From: Sphingomonadaceae bacterium | Lineage (GTDB): Bacteria > Pseudomonadota > Alphaproteobacteria > Sphingomonadales > Sphingomonadaceae | NCBI GenBank assembly: GCA_947442095.1 | Contig: CANEVG010000137.1 | Coordinates: 1 to 8,639 of the forward strand | DNA: 8,639 bases | Direction: 5' to 3' | Part shown: piece by piece, positions 1 to 5,584 of the stretch | How the letters are laid out: each line of letters begins with the position of its first letter | How positions within the stretch are numbered: the first letter of the stretch is position 1 | Program-made: the position numbers and the translations under genes | The notes under the pieces: model-generated | Database searches by the model: none | What the model was told of the DNA's origin: nothing | Seen by the model: only the letters and a program-made list of their open reading frames with translations

Positions 1-195
1 CGCATTGGCCGCCATGTCGCGTTCGGCCACGCGGCGCGCAAACAGGCTGATCCCGCTTCCAGCCACCAGCACCGAGACGGCCATGACCCCCGCAAGCAGC
101 GCTACAAGCAGCACGGTGACGCGCGCGCGGAGCGTGCGTGGGCGGGCGAGTTGCCAAAGCCGGGGCCAAAGCCGAATGAGGAAGACGCGCACCAT
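1..195 (-). CDS. N-terminus of a membrane-anchored protein, probable signalling protein (partial)
   Basis: Only the first 65 codons are inside the window; the gene continues past the left edge. Reading leftwards from the ATG at 195-193, the product starts with an Arg-rich cytoplasmic stretch (WPRLWQLARPRTLRARV) and then a hydrophobic segment at about residues 28-50 (VTVLLVALLAGVMAVSVLVA), followed by a more polar sequence with ARRVAERDMAANA. That is the layout of a sensor anchored by an N-terminal transmembrane helix with a periplasmic domain after it. The start lies four bases after the stop of the cupredoxin-like gene (TGAGCTCATG), so the two are almost certainly co-transcribed and probably translationally coupled. 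From memory, similar cupredoxin-like genes often sit beside GGDEF/EAL cyclic-di-GMP proteins, which is why signalling is suggested, but no such domain is visible here. It could equally be a histidine kinase or another membrane protein. Confidence 0.6.
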   Translation of the reverse strand, partial: MVRVFLIRLWPRLWQLARPRTLRARVTVLLVALLAGVMAVSVLVAGSGISLFARRVAERDMAANA

Positions 196-199
196 GAGC

Positions 200-832
200 T
201 CAGCGCAGCGCGATGGAGAGGCGCGCGGGCGCGTTCGCGGCGATAGTTATGGTCTGCACAACCTCGCCGTTCGCGCTGCGCAGGCGCGGGTGCCAGATCG
301 TGGCCTGATACGTGCCCGCGGCCAGCCCTTCGATCTGCCCGCGCCCGTTGAGGTCGCTCGCGGCAGCGTAGGGCGTGGCGACAACGCGGATGTACCCGCG
401 CATCTTGTCGTGGATATTGCAACCGAGCGCGACTGTGCCCGCAATCGGAAAGCGCTGGCTGCGCGTCTGATCGCGGCCATAGAGATCGATCTGGAACCGC
501 GCGGCCTTGGAAAAGCTGTAGATGCTATGGCGCACGATATCGAGATTCGGGAACGCGACATTGGCGCCTTGGGGCACGATCAGCGTACCGGGTACGAATG
601 TCTGGTTGCGCTGGGCCATCGCATTGCGCCATGGGAAAGCTGGCGTCCGCGTGCTGCCTGCAGGCAGCGCGATCTCGATCACCGCGCCTTCGACCGGGAG
701 GCCGCGCTGATCGAAAATCTGGATGGCGGCCTGCTGCGGTCCGGCTGCCGAGACACTGACCGACGCGCCAAGCAGACAGGCAGGCAGGCAGGCGAGCGCG
801 GGCGTCAGCCGTTTCAGGAAAGCCTTGAACAT
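200..832 (-). CDS. Exported cupredoxin-like protein, 'methylamine utilization protein'-like
   Basis: A 210-residue protein that starts with a clear signal peptide (MFKAFLKRLTPALACLPACL, cleavage near residue 29-30), so it acts in the periplasm or envelope. A beta-rich domain follows. His102 (in RHSIYSF), Cys138, His141 and Met144 (GCNIHDKM) match the His/Cys/His/Met ligand set of type 1 blue-copper proteins, and the Cys-x2-His-x2-Met spacing is that of amicyanin (CTPHPFM). This resemblance is probably why relatives are labelled methylamine utilization proteins. No methylamine dehydrogenase gene is visible here, so that role is unsupported. The C-terminal part (GQIEGLAAGTYQATIWHP) resembles a carboxypeptidase-regulatory-like beta sandwich. 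The start at 832 places the signal peptide at the N-terminus. An in-frame ATG at 874 would add 14 residues upstream of it and overlap the promoter-like AT-rich stretch. No good ribosome site precedes 832. The gene heads a leftward pair with the membrane protein at 1-195. Confidence 0.75.
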   Translation of the reverse strand: MFKAFLKRLTPALACLPACLLGASVSVSAAGPQQAAIQIFDQRGLPVEGAVIEIALPAGSTRTPAFPWRNAMAQRNQTFVPGTLIVPQGANVAFPNLDIVRHSIYSFSKAARFQIDLYGRDQTRSQRFPIAGTVALGCNIHDKMRGYIRVVATPYAAASDLNGRGQIEGLAAGTYQATIWHPRLRSANGEVVQTITIAANAPARLSIALR

Positions 833-930
833 GCCAGTGATTTGGCATCTTTCCCCTAAAATATAGTCAATCATCCCGCTGGGCCGGCTTTACCAATCTG
901 CAAGGTACAGTTGGTTAACCCGCAGCTGTG
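833..930. promoter_or_regulatory. Divergent promoter region
   Basis: About 98 bases separate the divergent starts of the cupredoxin-like gene and the DUF3034 gene, so promoters for both directions should lie here. The only AT-rich stretch is 856-875. Read on the minus strand it contains TATATT (865-860), a plausible -10 element about 28 bases before the 832 start, but I see no matching -35. A perfect 8-base palindrome GGTTAACC lies at 913-920 and CAGCTG at 923-928, close to the rightward start; either could be part of an operator. No clear sigma-70 pair is visible for the rightward genes. The call rests on geometry more than on motif quality. Confidence 0.4.
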
Positions 931-1815
931 ATGAAACGCCGAAACCGCGCCCTAATGGTCTGTTCGCTCGCCGTGCTGGCCAGCACCTCCCCCTGCGCGG
1001 CGCGCCAGGCGATCACATTCGATAGCGGGAAGCTGATCCTGACGAACGGCGTGACCACGATCGAGGGCAGCGGCGGCGGCGGCCTTGCCACCTGGGCCAC
1101 GATTTCGGGCATGGGCACCGGGCGCGCGGTAGGCGTTTCGGCGCATGTGACCGGCCTCGAACTGCCCGATTTCCGGCTCGACACCCACGGACTGGCCATC
1201 GGTATTCATGACCGGGTGGAGCTTGCCTATGCCCGGCAGAACTTCAACACACGTCAGGCCGGTGCTGCGCTTGGGCTTGGGCGGGGTTTCCAGTTCAATC
1301 AGGACATCTTTTCGGCCAAAGTGCGGCTGGCGGGCGATCTCGTTTATGGCCCCGCGCTGCTGCCGCAAATCAGCGTGGGCGCGGAGCACAAACGGGGCCT
1401 CGATGGCGGCTTGGTGCGCGCCGTTGGCGCACGGCAATCGGTCGGCACCGATTTCACCCTGAGCGCCACCAAGCTGTTTCTCGGCGCCAGCATACTCGCG
1501 AGCGCCACGGTGCGTTTCACCAAAGCCAACCAGTTCGGCCTGCTCGGCTTCGGCGGAGACAAGAACGCCCGGCGCAGCATGCAATTCGAAGGCTCGCTTG
1601 GCTTGATGCTCAGCCCCCGGCTGCTGGTCGGCGGCGAGTGGCGTACCCGGCCTGACAATCTCGCTTTCGCATGCGAAAGCGACGCGAAGGACCTGTTCGC
1701 CGCATGGGCGATCAGTCGGCGTGTGACCCTGACCGCCGCCTATGTCGATGTTGGCTCGGTGGCGACCTTCGCGCACCAGCGCGGCGGGCTGCTCTCGCTC
1801 CAACTGGCGCATTGA
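931..1815 (+). CDS. DUF3034 family protein, probable outer-membrane beta-barrel
   Basis: A 294-residue protein with a signal peptide (basic MKRRNR, hydrophobic core, cleavage near PCAA-RQ at about residue 25). The body matches the DUF3034 family as I remember it: an N-terminal GKLILTNGVTTIEG segment with a poly-glycine turn, then IHDRVELAYARQ, GAALGLGRGFQFNQDIF, KANQFGLLGFGGD, and a final LTAAYVDVG...LLSLQLAH. Alternating polar and hydrophobic residues, many Gly/aromatic girdles and few Cys fit a small outer-membrane barrel, but the function of the family is unknown. The start is taken at ATG 931; GTG 928 directly before it and ATG 955 are alternatives, and none has a strong Shine-Dalgarno. 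The truncated hemoglobin gene follows 12 bases after the stop, so the two form an operon. The length agrees with relatives and no damage is visible. Confidence 0.8.
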   Translation: MKRRNRALMVCSLAVLASTSPCAARQAITFDSGKLILTNGVTTIEGSGGGGLATWATISGMGTGRAVGVSAHVTGLELPDFRLDTHGLAIGIHDRVELAYARQNFNTRQAGAALGLGRGFQFNQDIFSAKVRLAGDLVYGPALLPQISVGAEHKRGLDGGLVRAVGARQSVGTDFTLSATKLFLGASILASATVRFTKANQFGLLGFGGDKNARRSMQFEGSLGLMLSPRLLVGGEWRTRPDNLAFACESDAKDLFAAWAISRRVTLTAAYVDVGSVATFAHQRGGLLSLQLAH

Positions 1816-1827
1816 AAGGCCTTGCCG

Positions 1828-2391
1828 ATGCCGCTTCTCCTGTCGCTCCTGCTGGCCGCCGCACCGCTGGCCACCCTGCCCGAACCGCAGGCTGCACCTG
1901 TCGAAGAAACCGCGCCAGTCGATTGGGACAGGGAATTCGGTGTCGTGCGGAAGGAGCGTGATCCAGTCACGGGCGAGATTCCGCTCGATCCCTATCCGCA
2001 AAGCGATGCCAATGCCGGAGCTGCACCGTTCAAAGGCGAAACCATGGCGCGCGCGTTCGGCGGTCAGGCAGGGATCCGCAAGATCACCGATCGCGCGCTC
2101 GACTTCAGCCTGCTCGATCCCCGGATCGAGGCGATCTTTGCCGAACATGACATGGTGCGCCTGCGCCGCACGCTGTTCGAGCAGGTGTGCTTTATCCTCA
2201 GCGCCGGGTGCCACTATTCGGGCCGCGAGATGAAGGTGGCTCACAAGAGCCTAGGCACAACCCGCGCCGATCTCAACGCTTTGGTCGAGCATCTGCAGCA
2301 GGCGATGCGCGAAGCAGGTGTGCCGTTTCCGGCACAGAACCGCTTGCTGGCAAAACTCGCTCCGATGGACCGGACCATCACCGAGCGCTGA
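1828..2391 (+). CDS. Group 1 truncated hemoglobin with N-terminal leader and extension
   Basis: A 187-residue protein. Residues 1-23 (MPLLLSLLLAAAPLATLPEPQAA) form a hydrophobic leader suggesting export, although it lacks the usual basic residues. Residues 24-75 are an acidic, proline-rich extension. The 2/2 globin domain occupies about 76-187, with FGGQAGI at its start, DPRIEAIF, DMVRLRRTLF, and YSGREMKVAHKSL, where His139 is the expected heme-binding proximal histidine. Truncated globins bind O2, NO or CO at a heme iron; known group 1 members act in NO dioxygenation or ligand delivery. The helix-B Phe-Tyr pair usual in group 1 is absent: a gapless alignment on DPR places Ala90-Leu91 there, so ligand chemistry may differ. 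Cys121 and Cys128 are additional. The start ATG 1828 has GAAAGG at 1814-1819, overlapping the DUF3034 stop; TTG 1822 is too close to that site. Second gene of the rightward operon. Confidence 0.8.
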   Translation: MPLLLSLLLAAAPLATLPEPQAAPVEETAPVDWDREFGVVRKERDPVTGEIPLDPYPQSDANAGAAPFKGETMARAFGGQAGIRKITDRALDFSLLDPRIEAIFAEHDMVRLRRTLFEQVCFILSAGCHYSGREMKVAHKSLGTTRADLNALVEHLQQAMREAGVPFPAQNRLLAKLAPMDRTITER

Positions 2392-2570
2392 AGCGGGAAA
2401 CTGGCCGCGCGCCGTCACCCTGCCCCTTAAGGCACGGGGGCTGCGACCATAACGCCCGGAAACGATGCGCACGGGGGCCTTCGGACTGCGGGGCCCTGCA
2501 GTGGAGCCGGTCGGAGCCCTCCAGCTTCTCGATCCGGTCTAACGTCGGAACCCTTGAGATACCGGACGAT

Positions 2571-2636
2571 CCGCAATCTTGCGGAATAAAGCTGGTGCAG
2601 ACGGTTCACTATTGGGAACCGGCACCTGATTGCCGG
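2571..2636. repeat. Cluster of three short inverted repeats
   Basis: Three perfect short palindromic arms lie in a row: CCGCAA-TC-TTGCGG (2571-2584), CGGTTC-8 bases-GAACCG (2602-2621) and CCGGCA-CCTGAT-TGCCGG (2619-2636). The second and third share bases 2619-2621, so as RNA they could not both form completely. The third overlaps the -35-like element of the candidate receptor promoter, so as DNA it may be a regulator binding site. None is followed by a T-run, which argues against terminators. Confidence 0.45.
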
Positions 2637-2657
2637 CATCGTTACCGCAACTATAGC
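2630..2657 (+). promoter_or_regulatory. Candidate promoter for the TonB-dependent receptor
   Basis: TTGCCG (2630-2635) and TATAGC (2652-2657) are separated by 16 bases and each match four of six positions of the sigma-70 consensus. Transcription from here would give a leader of about 150 bases before the receptor ATG at 2816. This is the best pair I could find in the intergenic region, but it is weak and unproven. Confidence 0.25.
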
Positions 2658-2815
2658 AATAGCAAAAATGTCACATGTGGAAATGTTTCGTCACGGCTGA
2701 GACCAAAACGGCTACACAGGCCATTTCCATTATCGATATCAGCGAATAGGGGGCAGCAATTACCACGGGACGCAGCCGGTAAAAAGTTCGGCCGCCCACT
2801 TCAGGGGAAATATTC

Positions 2816-5467
2816 ATGCGAACAGTTCGCAACCTTGCCATTCGCGGCGCACTGCTGGCCTCGACCACTGCGCTCATCGCTCTTCTCGCGCCGGAAGCCG
2901 CGCTTGCGCAGGACACCGCTGCCCAGGCTGACAGCGCGCCCGAGGAAAACATCGTCGTCATCGGCACGCGCCGTACCGACCGCACCGTGGCCGATTCCGC
3001 CTCGCCGATCGATGTGATCAGCGCCGCAGACCTCAGCATGCAGCCCACCGCCAACCTGCTGGACTCGGTGCGCAACCTCGTGCCGTCGTTCTTCGTCGGC
3101 CAAAACTCGATCTCGGACGCTTCGACCTTCGTGCGCGCGCCTTCGCTGCGCGGCCTGCCGGGTGACCAGCTGCTCGTCATGCTCAATGGCAAGCGCTACA
3201 ACCGCTCGGCCCTCGTGCAGGTTTACAACGGCGGCGACACCGGCCTGTCGTTCGGTTCGCAAGGCCCCGACATTTCTGCCATTCCCGCCATCGCGATCAA
3301 GAGCCTCGAAGTGCTGCGCGACGGCGCGACGGCCCAGTATGGTTCGGACGCCATCGCGGGCGTGCTGAACTACGGCATTCGCGACAACGGCGGCTTCGAA
3401 CTGGTCGGTCGCTACGGGCAGTTCTATGCCGGTGACGGTGAGAGCTATCAGGTTGCTGGCAACGCCGGACTGAGGTCCGACCGCGGCTTCATCAACGTCT
3501 CGGCCGAGTACAACAACGACGGCCGCACGAGCCGCGGCGTCACGCGCCCGCTCGCGGTGAAGTTCGCCGAGGAAAACCCCTCGCTTGCCAACACGATCCC
3601 GTTCGCGCCGCTGCCGGCGCAGATTTGGGGCAACTCGCCCAGCGAAGGTTACAAGGTGGTGGTGAACGCTGCCTATGAGGTGACCGACAACACCAAGATC
3701 TACGCCTTCGGCAACCTCGCGCACAGCCGGGCCGAGCAGAGCTTCAACTACCGCTCCTCGGTCGTTGGCAGCCGTCCGTTCGAATTCAATGATGGTAGCG
3801 GCACGCTCAAGACCGGCAACCTCGGCGGCAATGGCGCGTTCCAGGCACCCTATTATCTGACGCAGTGCCCTGCCGGTAACCCGACCTGCCCCGCAGGCGG
3901 CTATGTCCAGGACAGCAACGTCTTCAATCTGAGCTCGATCTATCCGGGCGGTTTCACCCCGATCTTCATCGGCAAGACCGATCAGGTCTATGGTACGCTT
4001 GGCTGGAAGGGGAATACCGCCGGCGGCTTCACCTACGATCTTTCGGCCTCGCTCAGCCGCAACTCGCTTGATCTGTCGATGACCAACTCGATCAGCCCGT
4101 CGTTCGGCAAGGCTTCGCAGACGAGCTTCGAGTTCGGCAAGCTGATCCAGAAAGAATTCGACGCCAACCTCGACATGACCTATGCGCTCGAAGCTGGCCT
4201 TGCCAGCCCGATCACGCTGTCGGGCGGCGCTGAATTTCGCCGCGAGAGCTACACCGCGACCGAGGGCGATTTCCAGTCTTACGGCGCTGGCGCTTATGCA
4301 ACGGCAAACCCGCTTTACACGCAGACCGCACCGGGCGTGTTTGCTGCGACAGGAACGTCGACTCGCTCCTTCGCTCCTGCCGCCAGCGGCTATGGCGGCA
4401 CGTCACCCAAATATGCCGGGACCAGCCACCAGAACAGCTACGGCGTCTATGTCGGCGCTGAAGCCGACGTGACCAAGCAGCTCACGATGGGCATTGCCGG
4501 CCGCTACGAACACTACGATTCGTTCGGCGGTGCGGTTGTCGGCAAGCTCAACGCGATCTACCACGTGACGGACGAGTTCGCGCTGCGCGGCACGGTCGGC
4601 ACCGGCTTCCACGCACCGACGCCAGGGCAGAACAACACCGCAGTGCTGACCACCAACTTCCTTGCCGGGCAGGCGGTGCAAGTCGGCACGTTCCCGGTGA
4701 CCAGCGATGTCGCGCAGTTCTTTGGCGCCAAGCCGCTGAGCCCTGAAAAATCGCGGAACTTCGGTTTCGGCTTCGTGTTCGAGCCGACCAGCGATCTGAC
4801 GCTGACGGTTGACGCTTACCAGATCAAGGTTACCAACCGCATCTTCATCTCGAAGGCCTTCGAGGTGTCTGCCGCCAACATCGCTGCGCTGCCCGAACTC
4901 GCCTCAGTGGGCGTGGGCGGCAACGTTCAGTTCTTCACCAACTCGCTCGACATCCGCACTCGCGGCGTCGACGTGGTCGGCAGCTACCGGACCGATCTTG
5001 CCGGCGGGAAGCTGAACCTTACGCTGGCCTACAACCACAACCGCAACAAGGTGACCAAGTTCGATCCGGACACTCTCGGCAACGCCCAGCGCGTCGACGC
5101 CGAGAACCTGGCACCGAAGCACCGTCTCAATCTCCAGGGCAACTGGACAATGGGCAACTTCTCCTTCGGTGCGGCTGGCCGCTACTTCGGCTCATGGCGC
5201 GTTGAGAGCGATTATCCGGACCAGGTGTTCGGCGCGAAGGTCACGGCCGATTTGGACGTGAGCTACACCTTCATGGACAACTTCAAGCTGACTGTGGGCG
5301 GCAACAACATCTTCAACACCAAGCCGGACCGGATCAAGGCTTCGACCTCGAACCCGATCTACACAGTGACCAACAGCACCGCAGACGGCCAGCTCTATCC
5401 GCGCAACGGTGGGCCTTTCGGCTTCAACGGCGGCTTCTGGTACGTCCGCGCCAGCGTGAAGTACTGA
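2816..5467 (+). CDS. TonB-dependent outer-membrane receptor
   Basis: A complete 883-residue receptor that imports a scarce solute across the outer membrane using TonB-ExbB-ExbD energy. Residues 1-31 are a signal peptide ending in EAALA-Q. A TonB-box-like segment ENIVVIGTRR is at about 44-53. The plug domain follows (about 58-190) with ADLSMQPTANLLDSVRNLVP, FVRAPSLRGLPGDQLLVMLNGKR, and IKSLEVLRDGATAQYGSDAIAGVLNY. The rest is a 22-strand-type barrel ending in FWYVRASVKY, with the terminal aromatic residue needed for barrel assembly. Cys351 and Cys358 (CPAGNPTC) probably form a disulfide in an extracellular loop. The ligand cannot be read from the sequence; no N-terminal signalling domain for a FecR-type regulator is present. 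The start has a good ribosome site (AGGGGAA, 2803-2809). It ends in tandem stops TGATAA, followed by a strong terminator. The neighbouring gamma-glutamyltransferase hints at a peptide-like ligand, by inference only. Confidence 0.9.
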   Translation: MRTVRNLAIRGALLASTTALIALLAPEAALAQDTAAQADSAPEENIVVIGTRRTDRTVADSASPIDVISAADLSMQPTANLLDSVRNLVPSFFVGQNSISDASTFVRAPSLRGLPGDQLLVMLNGKRYNRSALVQVYNGGDTGLSFGSQGPDISAIPAIAIKSLEVLRDGATAQYGSDAIAGVLNYGIRDNGGFELVGRYGQFYAGDGESYQVAGNAGLRSDRGFINVSAEYNNDGRTSRGVTRPLAVKFAEENPSLANTIPFAPLPAQIWGNSPSEGYKVVVNAAYEVTDNTKIYAFGNLAHSRAEQSFNYRSSVVGSRPFEFNDGSGTLKTGNLGGNGAFQAPYYLTQCPAGNPTCPAGGYVQDSNVFNLSSIYPGGFTPIFIGKTDQVYGTLGWKGNTAGGFTYDLSASLSRNSLDLSMTNSISPSFGKASQTSFEFGKLIQKEFDANLDMTYALEAGLASPITLSGGAEFRRESYTATEGDFQSYGAGAYATANPLYTQTAPGVFAATGTSTRSFAPAASGYGGTSPKYAGTSHQNSYGVYVGAEADVTKQLTMGIAGRYEHYDSFGGAVVGKLNAIYHVTDEFALRGTVGTGFHAPTPGQNNTAVLTTNFLAGQAVQVGTFPVTSDVAQFFGAKPLSPEKSRNFGFGFVFEPTSDLTLTVDAYQIKVTNRIFISKAFEVSAANIAALPELASVGVGGNVQFFTNSLDIRTRGVDVVGSYRTDLAGGKLNLTLAYNHNRNKVTKFDPDTLGNAQRVDAENLAPKHRLNLQGNWTMGNFSFGAAGRYFGSWRVESDYPDQVFGAKVTADLDVSYTFMDNFKLTVGGNNIFNTKPDRIKASTSNPIYTVTNSTADGQLYPRNGGPFGFNGGFWYVRASVKY

Positions 5468-5484
5468 TAAGGGCCGCATAGGCC

Positions 5485-5501
5485 GCACTTTGGCCAAGTG
5501 C
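5485..5501. repeat. Short inverted repeat before the terminator
   Basis: GCACTT-TGGCC-AAGTGC forms a perfect 6-bp stem with a 5-base loop, 17 bases after the receptor stop. It has no T-run of its own and lies just before the main terminator; it may help shape or protect the 3' end of the receptor mRNA. Confidence 0.4.
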
Positions 5502-5505
5502 GTAG

Positions 5506-5544
5506 GGGGCGGGGACGTTTCGGCGTCCCCGCCCCTTTTCTTTT
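5506..5544 (+). terminator. Strong intrinsic terminator after the receptor gene
   Basis: GGGGCGGGGACG (5506-5517) pairs perfectly with CGTCCCCGCCCC (5524-5535) around the loop TTTCGG, giving a 12-bp very GC-rich stem, and is followed directly by TTTTCTTTT (5536-5544). This is a textbook Rho-independent terminator for the receptor transcript. It also shows that the gamma-glutamyltransferase frame, which is open upstream to 5498, does not begin before it. Confidence 0.93.
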
Positions 5545-5584
5545 GCGGTCAGTGGGGGCAGAGCATGGCGCAAGGGGGTTGATC

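Larger units (their letters stand above)
2392..2815. other. Intergenic region upstream of the TonB-dependent receptor
   Basis: This 424-base stretch shows no convincing gene on either strand; the open frames crossing it are extensions of frames from the flanking genes. The left half (to about 2510) is GC-rich with weak inverted repeats (GCCCC 2422-2426 / GGGGC 2437-2441) but no T-run, so I call no terminator for the hemoglobin operon. The middle (2571-2636) contains three short perfect inverted repeats. The right part (2640-2800) is more AT-rich and should hold the receptor promoter and leader. AGGGGAA at 2803-2809 is the receptor's ribosome binding site, six bases before the ATG. No tRNA or recognisable riboswitch was found. 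Confidence 0.6.

Noticed and set aside
1072..1083. Run of GGC triplets in the DUF3034 gene, and another near 5819 in ggt.
   Set aside because: They encode poly-glycine turns that belong to the conserved motifs of these families (EGSGGGGL and NIGGGGF), so they are not unstable repeats of interest.
952..2244. Long minus-strand open frame of 430 codons opposite the DUF3034 and hemoglobin genes.
   Set aside because: It is the antisense shadow of two well-supported genes in GC-rich DNA, with a composition rich in Arg, Gly, Ala, His and Glu and no domain.
2422..2441. GCCCC...GGGGC inverted repeat after the hemoglobin gene as a terminator.
   Set aside because: The stem is only five pairs with a ten-base loop, and no T-run follows.
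2695..2755. Possible TPP riboswitch: GGCTGAGA at 2695-2702 and ATCAGCGAATAGGGG at 2738-2752 recall parts of the thi-box.
   Set aside because: The core ACC-GATCTGG segment is missing, the GGGG-type 5' partner is absent, and no stem arrangement of the TPP type can be drawn. The downstream gene is a general TonB-dependent receptor.
5498..5584. Upstream in-frame extension of ggt starting at GTG 5498.
   Set aside because: It would be translated from inside the strong terminator and would bury the signal peptide 29 residues from the N-terminus; ATG 5585 has a good ribosome site.
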